A stretch of 64,000 nt of DNA from Lachnospiraceae bacterium (lineage in GTDB: Bacteria; Bacillota; Clostridia; Lachnospirales; Lachnospiraceae): the NCBI GenBank assembly GCA_902363555.1, contig CABJAM010000009.1, positions 109,711 through 173,710 on the forward strand, in the 5' to 3' direction. Under the pieces are notes generated by a model. It saw only the letters and a program-made list of their open reading frames with translations, was not told the origin of the DNA and ran no database searches. Below are positions 44,345 to 51,682 of the stretch, piece by piece; the stretch's first letter is position 1, and the number at the start of each line of letters is the position of its first letter. The position numbers and the translations under genes are program-made.

Positions 44345-46468
44345 ATGAAAATTATCAAAAGAGACGGACGGGAAGTGGATTACGACCGCAGTAAGATTAT
44401 TACAGCCATCAGTAAAGCGAATGCGGAGGTTCCTGAAGAAGAAAAGATTACAGCGGAGCGCATGGAGGCGATCGTGGACTATATTGAGGACCGCAACCGT
44501 AAGCGTATGCTCGTGGAGGATATTCAGGACGTTATTGAACAGAAATTAATGGGCGAGGGCAAATTTGTTCTGGCGAAGGCCTATATCATCTACCGCTATA
44601 AAAGAGAGCTTGTGCGCAAAGCAAATACGACCGACGATTCCATCCTTAGTCTGATTAAAAACAGCAACAAGGATGTTATGGAAGAAAATTCCAATAAAAA
44701 CGCTATCGTGGCTTCCACACAGCGTGACCTGATTGCCGGGGAGGTGTCCAAGGACCTGACAAAGCGTGTCCTTCTCCCGGAAAAGATCTCCAAAGCCCAT
44801 GAGGAGGGCGTTCTTCATTTCCATGACGCTGATTATTTTCTGCAACCTATATTTAACTGCTGTCTGATCAATATTGGCGATATGCTGGACAATGGTACCG
44901 TAATGAACGCCAAGCTGATCGAAAGTCCGAAGAGCTTTCAGGTGGCCTGCACGGTTATGACTCAGATCATTGCCGCTGTAGCCAGCAGCCAGTATGGTGG
45001 TCAGTCTGTCGATGTGCGCCATCTGGGCAAATATTTGAGAAAAAGCTATAATAAATATAAAGCTGCTATCCGTGAAGCTTTTGGTGATATGGATGCGGAG
45101 ACCGAGGAACGGTTTATCCAGATGCGCCTTCAGGATGAGCTCAAATCCGGTGTTCAGACCATCCAGTACCAGATCAATACATTGATGACGACCAATGGCC
45201 AGTCGCCGTTTGTGACGCTGTTTCTGAATCTTGATCCCAATGACGAGTACGTGGAAGAAAATGCCATGATCATCGAAGAGATTTTAAGACAGCGCCTTGA
45301 AGGGATTAAAAATGAAAAGGGTGTCTATGTAACGCCGGCATTTCCAAAGCTGATCTATGTTTTGGACGAGCATAACTGCTTAAAGGGCGGAAAGTATGAC
45401 TATATTACAAAGCTGGCTGTGCGCTGCTCTGCCAAACGTCTCTACCCGGATTATATTTCCGCAAAGAAAATGCGTGAAAATTACGAGGGCAATGTATTTA
45501 GCTGTATGGGCTGCCGCAGTTTCCTGACGCCGTGGAAGGATGAGAATGGCAATTATAAATTTGAAGGCCGTTTTAATCAGGGTGTTGTCAGCCTGAACCT
45601 GCCACAGATCGGTATCCTTGCCAGAGGGGATGAGGAGAAATTCTGGAAGCTGATGGATGAACGTCTTGAGCTTTGCTATGAAGCGCTTATGTGCCGCCAT
45701 GAGGCCCTTGAAGGAACCGTATCCGATGTCAGCCCTATCCACTGGCAATACGGCGCCATTGCCCGTTTAAAGAAGGGTGAGACGATTGACCGCCTGCTCC
45801 ATGACGGGTATTCGACGATTTCGCTTGGATATATCGGACTGTATGAAGTAACGAAGCTGATGAAGGGCGTCAGCCAGACGGAGCCGGAGGGTACCGATTT
45901 TGCCCTGCGGGTGATGAACCATATGAGAGCTGCCACAGATAAGTGGAAAGCGGAGACGGGGATTCATTTTGGACTTTACGGCACACCGGCCGAGTCCTTA
46001 TGCTATCGTTTTGCGCGGATCGATCTGGAGCGCTTTGGTGTGATCAAGGATGTGACCGATAAAGGCTATTATACAAATTCCTACCATGTGGACGTGCGTG
46101 AGAAGATCGACGCGTTCAGTAAGTTTACATTTGAAAGCCAGTTCCAGAAGATATCTTCCGGCGGCGCCATTTCCTATGTGGAAATTCCAAATATGCGCCA
46201 TAACCTGGAAGCTCTGGAGGAGGTCGTGAAGTATATTTACGACAATATCCAGTACGCCGAGTTTAATACGAAGTCGGATTACTGCCACGTATGCGGCTTT
46301 GACGGAGAAATTATGATCAACGATGATTTTGAGTGGGAGTGCCCCCAGTGCGGCAATAAAGACCACGCCAAAATGAACGTGACCCGCAGAACCTGTGGTT
46401 ATCTGGGCGAGAATTTCTGGAATGTAGGTAAAACGAAGGAAATTAAGAGCAGGGTGCTGCATCTGTAA
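44345..46468 (+). CDS. nrdD: anaerobic ribonucleoside-triphosphate reductase
   Basis: Class III reductase, making deoxyribonucleotides without oxygen through a glycyl radical. 707 residues. N-terminal ATP-cone (IIKRDGREVDYDRSKIITAI), ten-stranded barrel with catalytic cysteines, e.g. in GNVFSCMGCRSFL, then a C-terminal zinc site CHVCGF...CPQCG and the radical region RRTCGYLGENFWNVGK. GGAGATC precedes the ATG. nrdG follows at 47220 after a DUF2809 gene, so the pair is split. NrdR boxes upstream show the expected regulation. Confidence 0.97.
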   Translation: MKIIKRDGREVDYDRSKIITAISKANAEVPEEEKITAERMEAIVDYIEDRNRKRMLVEDIQDVIEQKLMGEGKFVLAKAYIIYRYKRELVRKANTTDDSILSLIKNSNKDVMEENSNKNAIVASTQRDLIAGEVSKDLTKRVLLPEKISKAHEEGVLHFHDADYFLQPIFNCCLINIGDMLDNGTVMNAKLIESPKSFQVACTVMTQIIAAVASSQYGGQSVDVRHLGKYLRKSYNKYKAAIREAFGDMDAETEERFIQMRLQDELKSGVQTIQYQINTLMTTNGQSPFVTLFLNLDPNDEYVEENAMIIEEILRQRLEGIKNEKGVYVTPAFPKLIYVLDEHNCLKGGKYDYITKLAVRCSAKRLYPDYISAKKMRENYEGNVFSCMGCRSFLTPWKDENGNYKFEGRFNQGVVSLNLPQIGILARGDEEKFWKLMDERLELCYEALMCRHEALEGTVSDVSPIHWQYGAIARLKKGETIDRLLHDGYSTISLGYIGLYEVTKLMKGVSQTEPEGTDFALRVMNHMRAATDKWKAETGIHFGLYGTPAESLCYRFARIDLERFGVIKDVTDKGYYTNSYHVDVREKIDAFSKFTFESQFQKISSGGAISYVEIPNMRHNLEALEEVVKYIYDNIQYAEFNTKSDYCHVCGFDGEIMINDDFEWECPQCGNKDHAKMNVTRRTCGYLGENFWNVGKTKEIKSRVLHL

Positions 46469-46485
46469 TTTTGCGTAATGAAACG

Positions 46486-46522
46486 ACAGGGAGGGTGTAC
46501 ACAAAGCATCCTCCCTGTTTTG
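46486..46522 (+). terminator. terminator of nrdD
   Basis: ACAGGGAGG and CCTCCCTGT form a nine-base-pair stem followed by TTTTG, 18 bases past the stop. Confidence 0.75.
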
Positions 46523-46613
46523 CGCGAAGCAACGAGCCAAACTGGGGAGCTTGCTCACCAGCTTGGCGACTGCCGCGACTCGGCGTAGCGCAGCGGAGCC
46601 GGGTGCGCGAAGC
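46522..46613. repeat. 92-base structured repeat, family S2, copy A
   Basis: Begins and ends with GCGCGAAGC. It contains ACGAGCCA, a stem GCCAAACTGG/CCAGCTTGGC with GAGC-GCTC at its tip, the constant box GCGACTGCCGCGAC, and a GC-rich second hairpin. Copy B at 63336-63427 has the same length and boxes but different, still complementary, stem bases. A new partial unit (GCGCGAAGCAACGAGCCA) starts at its right end. Confidence 0.8.
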
Positions 46614-46649
46614 AACGAGCCATCGCTCCGTTGTCTGGAGGACTGATTT

Positions 46650-47072
46650 TTGAATAATAAAATTAAAGAGGTTTTAGGGAATAAAAGACGCTGGCTGTAT
46701 CTGGCCATCTTCGTGCTTTTATTTCTTACGGAAGTATTTATTGCCCTTTTTGTAAAGGATGCGATCATACGCCCATATGTGGGCGATATTCTTGTTGTTC
46801 CGGTCGTCTACACCTTTGTACGTATAATAGTGCCTGAGCGGCTCAAATGGCTGTGGATATATGTGGTGCTGTTTGCGGTCGCTGTTGAAATTTCTCAGTA
46901 TTTTCAACTGGCAAAGCTGCTGGGGCTGGAAAATAACCGGCTGGCAAGGCTGCTCATGGGTTCTGTATTCGACTGGAAGGACATCATGTGCTATATTATA
47001 GGCGGCGTCCTCATCATCGTGACAGAGAAGATTGGCCGTTCTGTTGTGAAATATGTAAAGCACTGGAGCTAG
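46650..47072 (+). CDS. DUF2809 family membrane protein
   Basis: 140 residues with four hydrophobic helices. Family features: VKDAIIRPYVGDILVVPVVYTFVR and VAVEISQYFQLAKLLGLENN, later GSVFDWKDIMCYIIGG. The start is TTG 46650, supported by TCTGGAGG nine bases upstream. It lies between nrdD and nrdG without evident connection to nucleotide reduction; function unknown. Confidence 0.82.
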   Translation: MNNKIKEVLGNKRRWLYLAIFVLLFLTEVFIALFVKDAIIRPYVGDILVVPVVYTFVRIIVPERLKWLWIYVVLFAVAVEISQYFQLAKLLGLENNRLARLLMGSVFDWKDIMCYIIGGVLIIVTEKIGRSVVKYVKHWS

Positions 47073-47115
47073 TACAGCGTTGCATTGTTACAAAATTAAT
47101 GCAATGCTGTACTAG
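47069..47115. repeat. palindromic repeat, family P2
   Basis: CTAGTACAGCGTTGCATT pairs with AATGCAATGCTGTACTAG around GTTACAAAATT. One mismatch in 18. It overlaps the DUF2809 stop and is related to the repeat at 15378-15420. Confidence 0.75.
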
Positions 47116-47141
47116 AGAATGATTTATAAAGCGGAAATATT

Positions 47142-47198
47142 GTAACAGTTCTGCCGCTCTGAACTGCTATGGAATAATAGTTCAGGACCCCCTGAACT
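47142..47198. repeat. double palindrome, family P1, upstream of nrdG
   Basis: First GTAACAGTTC, nine bases, GAACTGCTAT (47142-47170), then AGTTCAGG-ACCC-CCTGAACT (47179-47198). Together they fill the 75 bases before the nrdG ribosome site. Confidence 0.7.
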
Positions 47199-47219
47199 GC
47201 TGTGATTTGGAGGTTTATT

Positions 47220-47744
47220 ATGTATTATGCAGATATAAAGCAGTATGATGTGGCCAATGGGCCCGGCGTGCGCGTGTCTTTGTTTGTTAGCGGCTGCACA
47301 CATCATTGTAAAAATTGCTTCAATGAGGTAGCCTGGGATTTTCATTATGGCAATGAATTTACGGAGAGGGAAATTGAAACTATTTTACACGATCTGTCGC
47401 CGAATTATGTAAAGGGGCTGACGCTGCTGGGCGGGGAGCCTCTGGAGCATGCCAACCAGCAGGGCTTGTTGCCGCTGCTTCGGAGGGTACATGAGACCTA
47501 TCCCACGAAGGATATATGGTGCTTTACCGGCTATGATTTCGACCGGGATGTGAAGGGGCGTATGATGAAGGATTGGCCGGAAACGAAGGAGCTTTTTTCA
47601 TACATTGATGTCTTGGTGGACGGGAAATTTGTGGAGGCGCTCAAAAGCGTTGCGCTGCGGTTTAAAGGCTCCTCAAATCAGAGAACGATCGATGTAAAGC
47701 GGTCGCTGGAGTGTGGCGAAACGGTTTTAATGGAGGGATTTTAA
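47220..47744 (+). CDS. nrdG: anaerobic ribonucleotide reductase activating protein
   Basis: Radical SAM activase that installs the glycyl radical on NrdD. 174 residues. Iron-sulfur motif CTHHCKNCFN (CxxxCxxC), preceded by NGPGVRVSLFVSGC, with GGEPLEH and WCFTGYDFD after it. ATG 47220 follows GGAGG; the frame extends to 47202. It is separated from nrdD by a DUF2809 gene and several palindromes, so it is probably expressed from its own signals. Confidence 0.96.
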   Translation: MYYADIKQYDVANGPGVRVSLFVSGCTHHCKNCFNEVAWDFHYGNEFTEREIETILHDLSPNYVKGLTLLGGEPLEHANQQGLLPLLRRVHETYPTKDIWCFTGYDFDRDVKGRMMKDWPETKELFSYIDVLVDGKFVEALKSVALRFKGSSNQRTIDVKRSLECGETVLMEGF

Positions 47745-47790
47745 TCGGATTTCTTTGACAATAATGTCGACAGAGCTTATGATAGAAATA

Positions 47791-47893
47791 TACGGAAATC
47801 CCTGACAAGTTATAACAAGGAATCGCGCAAAAAGAGGAATCGCGCTGGTGCGCGAGCAGGTCAACGATTTCCTTTGGAAATCCCTGACAAATA
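47791..47893. repeat. structured repeat, family S1, second locus
   Basis: GGAAATCCCTGACAAGTTATAA (from 47794) is the tail of a truncated unit. A full unit follows with hairpin TCGCGC-TGGT-GCGCGA (47840-47855), the constant GCAGGTC, a TTCC-TTT-GGAA stem and CTGACAA. Hairpin 1 has entirely different bases from the 14.5 kb copies yet stays paired. It ends two bases before the ribosome site of the next gene. Confidence 0.7.
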
Positions 47894-47907
47894 AGGAGGT
47901 ATTTTAG

Positions 47908-49296
47908 ATGGCAAGGTACAAATGTAATGTATGTGGGTTTATTTACGATGAGGAGGAGCAGGGGGTGCCATTTTCTCAATTGAAGGAATGTCCGGTATGC
48001 CGGCAGCCGGCGACGGCGTTCTCTGTGTATGAAGAAGTGGCGGAAAAGGCAGCAGCTCCGGCAAAAAAAGTGTCGCTGGATTACACAAAGGAGTATGTAC
48101 GTCACGATGCAAGCTGTCGTTATATGGAAGAAATCCACGAGATGGCTGTCAGCGGCAAATCGATTCATGCCGCCATGGGTACGCAGCTTCCCATGCCGAA
48201 CTGGGATGATATACTGATTCTCGGCGCTCAGCTTAATCCGATGCCCTTGGACGAGCACGCCGATGTGGATACGACTACGGTGATCGGTAAGCATGCCAAA
48301 CGGCCGCTCATTTTGAAAAATCCGGTCTACGTATCCCATATGTCCTTTGGCGCTTTATCTAAAGAGGCAAAGGTGTCGCTGGCGAAAGGCACGGCTATGG
48401 CCGGGAGCGCTATGTGCTCCGGTGAGGGTGGAATTTTGCCGGAGGAAATGGCTGCGGCCGATAAGTACATATTTGAGTATGTGGCCAATTTATACAGTGT
48501 CACTCCGGAAAATCTCCGAAATGCCGACGCTATTGAGATCAAGGTCGGTCAGGGAACTAAGCCTGGCATGGGCGGCCATCTCCCGGCTGAGAAGGTAACG
48601 CCGGAAATCAGTAAGATTCGTAACAAGCCCATGGGCCAGGACGTTATCGCCCCATCCCGTTTTCCGGGGATTGAGACAAAGGAGGATATGAAGGCTCTTG
48701 TTTCACAGCTGCGCATGGCATCGGACGGAAGGCCTATTGGTATAAAGATCGCGGCAGGAAGAATTGAAAAGGACCTGGAATTTTGTGTGTATGCAGAGCC
48801 GGATTTCATTACCATTGATGGCCGCGGCGGGGCCACAGGCTCATCGCCCAAGCTGCTCCGGGATGCATCCAGCGTTCCCACCGTATATGCTCTGCACCGT
48901 GCACGGAAATATCTGGACAGCATCGGCTCAGATATCAGTCTTGTGATTACCGGTGGGCTCCGTGTATCGTCAGATTTTGCCAAGGCCATTGCCATGGGCG
49001 CTGACGCCGTCGCCATAGCCTCCGCTGCCTTGATGGCCATGGCCTGCCAGCAATACCGTATCTGCGGCAGCGGCATGTGTCCGGTCGGTGTGGCGACTCA
49101 GGACCCGGATCTGCGCAGCCGCCTTAAAACCGATGCAGCCGCTCAGAGAGTGGGTAATTTCCTCAATGTAACTTTAGAAGAGCTGAAAACCTTTGCCCGG
49201 GTGACTGGACACGAACGGCTACATGACCTGAGTGTGGATGATCTGTGCACAATAAATCGGGAAATCAGTGAGTTTACCGATATCCCCCATGCATAA
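47908..49296 (+). CDS. rubredoxin fused to glutamate-synthase-type FMN domain
   Basis: 462 residues. N-terminal rubredoxin (YKCNVCGFIY ... KECPVCRQP, about residues 4-36), a linker, then the GltS FMN-binding barrel: GQGTKPGMGGHLPAEKV, PIGIKIAAGRIEKDL, FITIDGRGGATGSSP, VITGGLRVSSDF, and the 3Fe-4S cysteines in ACQQYRICGSGMCPVG. It lacks the glutaminase domain, so it cannot be a complete glutamate synthase by itself. Such fusions in anaerobes may move electrons between rubredoxin and the FMN site. AAGGAGG precedes the ATG. Confidence 0.87.
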   Translation: MARYKCNVCGFIYDEEEQGVPFSQLKECPVCRQPATAFSVYEEVAEKAAAPAKKVSLDYTKEYVRHDASCRYMEEIHEMAVSGKSIHAAMGTQLPMPNWDDILILGAQLNPMPLDEHADVDTTTVIGKHAKRPLILKNPVYVSHMSFGALSKEAKVSLAKGTAMAGSAMCSGEGGILPEEMAAADKYIFEYVANLYSVTPENLRNADAIEIKVGQGTKPGMGGHLPAEKVTPEISKIRNKPMGQDVIAPSRFPGIETKEDMKALVSQLRMASDGRPIGIKIAAGRIEKDLEFCVYAEPDFITIDGRGGATGSSPKLLRDASSVPTVYALHRARKYLDSIGSDISLVITGGLRVSSDFAKAIAMGADAVAIASAALMAMACQQYRICGSGMCPVGVATQDPDLRSRLKTDAAAQRVGNFLNVTLEELKTFARVTGHERLHDLSVDDLCTINREISEFTDIPHA

Positions 49297-49334
49297 TCCT
49301 CTGTAACCGGGAGGGTGGATAAGAAACCGCTGTG

Positions 49335-49452
49335 CGAAGCCTGTTTTATTATTGGCATTGTGCCGATGCCAGAGTATTTTTCAGACATGCTCAGGAACGG
49401 CTGCCAATTTTGCATATGATTTTGGTTGTAAATATAATAGAAACAGGCTTCG
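49335..49452. repeat. 12-base inverted repeats around a 94-base spacer
   Basis: CGAAGCCTGTTT (49335-49346) and AAACAGGCTTCG (49441-49452) match perfectly. A small hairpin GGCAT/ATGCC lies inside, as does the candidate dut promoter. Confidence 0.55.
49410..49438 (+). promoter_or_regulatory. promoter of dut
   Basis: TTGCAT (49410-49415), 17 bases, TATAAT (49433-49438). Transcription would begin near 49445, about 75 bases before the start codon. Confidence 0.7.
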
Positions 49453-49475
49453 TATTGCGGTATTAAATAAATAAC

Positions 49476-49511
49476 AGGAGGTGTGCCGGTTCCGTAACTG
49501 GAATAACCGGC
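49476..49511 (+). promoter_or_regulatory. ribosome site separated from dut start by a hairpin
   Basis: AGGAGGTG (49476-49483) lies 38 bases before ATG 49522, too far for direct use. GCCGGTT (49485-49491) and AACCGGC (49505-49511) form a stem between them; folding it would bring the two to about 11 bases. The frame is closed upstream by TAA at 49504, so no other start fits. Confidence 0.5.
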
Positions 49512-49521
49512 CGGTATAATA

Positions 49522-49956
49522 ATGGAAAAAATACGTATTAAATATTTAAGTGAAGACATTGAAAAGTTACGCTATATTGACGGGAAGTCTGACTGGATCG
49601 ACCTGCGCGCGGCTGAGGAGATTGAGATGAAAGCCGGAGATTTCCGCCTGATTCCTCTTGGAATTGCTATGGAACTTCCGAAAGGTTATGAAGCCCTTGT
49701 AATACCACGTTCAAGTACATTTAAGAATTTTGGTATACTTCAGACAAACAGTATGGGCCTTATAGACGAAACTTATTGCGGTGACAATGATCAGTGGTTT
49801 ATGCCGGCTCTGGCTATGCGTGACACAGTGATCCACGTAAACGACCGTATTTGTCAGTTCCGTATAATGAAGCACCAGCCGGCTCTGGAATTTGAAGCTG
49901 TGGAGTCGTTGGGAAATGATGACCGCGGGGGCCTGGGTTCCACTGGTAAGCAGTGA
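49522..49956 (+). CDS. dut: dUTP diphosphatase
   Basis: Hydrolyses dUTP to dUMP, keeping uracil out of DNA. 144 residues, normal for a trimeric dUTPase. All five motifs are present: DLRAAEE, PRSSTFKNFGI, NSMGLIDETYCGDND, RICQFRIM and DDRGGLGSTGK at the end. It is placed near the ribonucleotide reductase genes, fitting nucleotide metabolism. It has its own promoter and an unusual, hairpin-separated ribosome site, and is followed by a terminator before tRNA-Lys. Confidence 0.93.
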   Translation: MEKIRIKYLSEDIEKLRYIDGKSDWIDLRAAEEIEMKAGDFRLIPLGIAMELPKGYEALVIPRSSTFKNFGILQTNSMGLIDETYCGDNDQWFMPALAMRDTVIHVNDRICQFRIMKHQPALEFEAVESLGNDDRGGLGSTGKQ

Positions 49957-49997
49957 TATAGTTTATATCTGTTAAAACATCGCTATATGCGATAAAT

Positions 49998-50040
49998 TTG
50001 CCGGAATACACGAAAAATTAATGATTCCGGCAAGAATTTT
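49998..50040 (+). terminator. terminator of dut
   Basis: TTGCCGGAAT and ATTCCGGCAA are a perfect ten-base-pair stem; GAATTTTAAT follows. Confidence 0.75.
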
Positions 50041-50080
50041 AATAAAAATACATAATTTTTAAAAAAATATAAAAAAGTAC

Positions 50081-50109
50081 TTGCAATTTTGTTTTATCTC
50101 GTCTATAAT
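50081..50109 (+). promoter_or_regulatory. promoter of tRNA-Lys
   Basis: TTGCAA (50081-50086), 17 bases, perfect TATAAT (50104-50109), 38 bases before the mature tRNA. Confidence 0.8.
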
Positions 50110-50146
50110 AGGTTTTGCTGTTAAGGAAATAAAAAATAACAGATAA

Positions 50147-50219
50147 GCGCTTTTAGCTCAGTTGGTAGAGCACCTGACTCTTAATCAGGGTGTCCAGGGT
50201 TCGAGCCCCTGAAGGCGCA
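50147..50219 (+). tRNA. tRNA-Lys (anticodon CTT)
   Basis: 73 bases fold as a cloverleaf: acceptor GCGCTTT/AAGGCGC with discriminator A, anticodon stem CCTGA/TCAGG with loop CTCTTAA giving anticodon CTT, and T-loop GGTTCGAGCCC. CCA is not encoded. The 3' part, from the anticodon loop on, is the integration site of the element described next and is repeated at 60129. Confidence 0.97.
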
Positions 50220-50269
50220 TAAGCACTATTTTCGCGGACGCACGAGTCGCGGGGGTGGTGCTTTTTTTA
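50177..50269. repeat. attL: left 93-base direct repeat
   Basis: From the anticodon (ACTCTTAATC...) through the tRNA end and its terminator to the T-run. It is identical base for base to 60129-60221; the flanking bases differ (G before left, T before right). Insertion therefore left the tRNA and its terminator intact. Confidence 0.93.
50221..50268 (+). terminator. terminator of tRNA-Lys, copied at the right end
   Basis: AAGCAC and GTGCTT close a GC-rich stem with GCGGAC/GTCGC inside, ending in seven T. It is part of the att repeat, so another copy ends at 60220. Confidence 0.8.
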
Positions 50270-50330
50270 CGTCTAAAACAAAGCAGACAAGCTTTTCAAA
50301 GATTTGTGGAACTTAAACAGATAGAAACCT

Positions 50331-50361
50331 TTGGAGGCAGAATTGGAGGCGAATTGGAGGC
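50331..50361. repeat. three TTGGAGGC direct repeats near attL
   Basis: TTGGAGGC at 50331, 50343 and 50354, spaced 12 and 11 bases; the last two carry a GAA prefix. A further GGAATTGGAGGCGA lies near attR (60028-60041). This layout suits arm-type sites for the integrase N-terminal domain. Confidence 0.6.
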
Positions 50362-50572
50362 GTGGTGAAATAAATAGTCCGTTTATGATAAGTCGTTTAA
50401 CTCATCTAGTATTCTTAGGTAAAATCTCTTTTTTCCACAGGTAATGAATTGTATATTTCCAATAAATGAGCTCATCCTTCTAATATGCTTATTGATATTA
50501 TGGTTTATGAGGCAAATATGATGGAGCATTGCACTGTATAATGCTACATAATGTTTTGAAAGGAGCAATACA

Positions 50573-51148
50573 ATGGTAAATGAAATAGAAGATAGATTTT
50601 TTTCTGATAAGCGATGGCAACAAGGAAAGGAATGTCTTAATATAGAGAACATCAATCATCCACCTATGGGATATTCTGGTGACAAAGAAAAGTGGGTAAA
50701 TGAACTGACTACTTTTATATACCTTTATCCGAAAGAATGGGAGGGAATCTTAAGAGAGTATACGACCCTGCTATTCAGGACAAGTAGTAGAACACCTGAT
50801 ATAGAACTTTTATATTTTCGTGATGACGAAGGATATTTAAGAAAAAAGGATGAAAGTGATATCTACCTTAGAGTTTGCATAAGCGGTTTTAAAGGTGTGG
50901 AATCCTTAACCCCTATTGCTACGCATGTATTAAATAAATGGGGATTCCGGGAATACGAAAAGTATTGCAAATTGGACAATGCGGAAAGAAAGGAATATCT
51001 TCATCAAGTAAAAAAAGAAGTGGAACAACTGGTGAATATTGATGAAAATAGGGTTATAGTCACCTACGAACATGATTATGAGAAATCCAGTTTTCAACAA
51101 GTAGATTTATATTTAGACTTATTGAACAACTCATACGTTATTCTTTGA
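50573..51148 (+). CDS. hypothetical protein of the element, cargo position
   Basis: 191 residues, soluble, acidic, without membrane segments: KWVNELTTFIYLYPKEWEG, then LLYFRDDEGYLRKKDESDIYLRV, and an end rich in Tyr/Asp/Asn. AAAGGAG precedes the ATG. It is the leftmost gene of the element, where integrative elements carry accessory (often defence) genes, but I recognise no domain and assign no role. It ends at a bidirectional terminator shared with the HTH gene. Confidence 0.75.
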   Translation: MVNEIEDRFFSDKRWQQGKECLNIENINHPPMGYSGDKEKWVNELTTFIYLYPKEWEGILREYTTLLFRTSSRTPDIELLYFRDDEGYLRKKDESDIYLRVCISGFKGVESLTPIATHVLNKWGFREYEKYCKLDNAERKEYLHQVKKEVEQLVNIDENRVIVTYEHDYEKSSFQQVDLYLDLLNNSYVIL

Positions 51149-51177
51149 ATCGAAATAATTTAAAGTATTAAATAATA

Positions 51178-51209
51178 TTGGGCGATTGCTTTAAACTGCA
51201 ATCGCCCAA
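51178..51209. terminator. terminator hairpin between convergent genes
   Basis: TTGGGCGATTG and CAATCGCCCAA form an 11-base-pair stem around a ten-base loop. The T-run is better on the minus strand. Confidence 0.7.
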
Positions 51210-51256
51210 ACATATATAACTATATGATCTTGCTTAGTAGCATATAAAAATCTTAT

Positions 51257-51529
51257 TTAAGATTCAGAAGAAGAGGGAACGTATTGCATTAATTCATTTA
51301 AATCACATTCTAAAACATAACAAAGGCGTCTTAAGATATCTACATCTAATCGCTGAACTTTATTATCGCGATAATTCCTTAATTGAGTTCTCTGCATTTC
51401 TGCACGAAAAGAAAGTTGATTCATTGAAATATTACGCTTCTCCATGATTTCACTCAAGGTAATTTTGATTTCGCCACAGTCATTCATATTTTCGGGTAGC
51501 TGACGTAGTGGATTGTCTTTTTTCTTCAT
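51257..51529 (-). CDS. Cro/CI-type helix-turn-helix regulator
   Basis: 90 residues, a single XRE helix-turn-helix domain: ITLSEIMEKRNISMNQLSFRAEMQRTQLRNYRDNKVQRLD, then LRRLCYVLECDLNELMQYV. GGAGGCAG precedes the ATG. It points away from the NERD gene and probably controls it and itself, or the element's cargo. It lacks a C-terminal cleavage domain of the LexA or CI kind, so control would be by partner or level. Confidence 0.9.
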   Translation of the reverse strand: MKKKDNPLRQLPENMNDCGEIKITLSEIMEKRNISMNQLSFRAEMQRTQLRNYRDNKVQRLDVDILRRLCYVLECDLNELMQYVPSSSES

Positions 51530-51682
51530 ATCTGCCTCCGTTAAATATATTATATTTTATAAATCTATTATTGTAAGATAACGTTTTCTATGATATATTT
51601 AAAATAGAGGTAGGTATATGCTCATATAAAAGGAAAGTGCAACTCATTAAAACCTTAAGAAAGAATGGATGAAGGTGCTGCT

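Noticed and set aside
45998..46768. 256-codon reverse frame over the end of nrdD
   Set aside because: Shadow of the glycyl radical region; no ribosome site and it crosses the nrdD terminator and S2 repeat.
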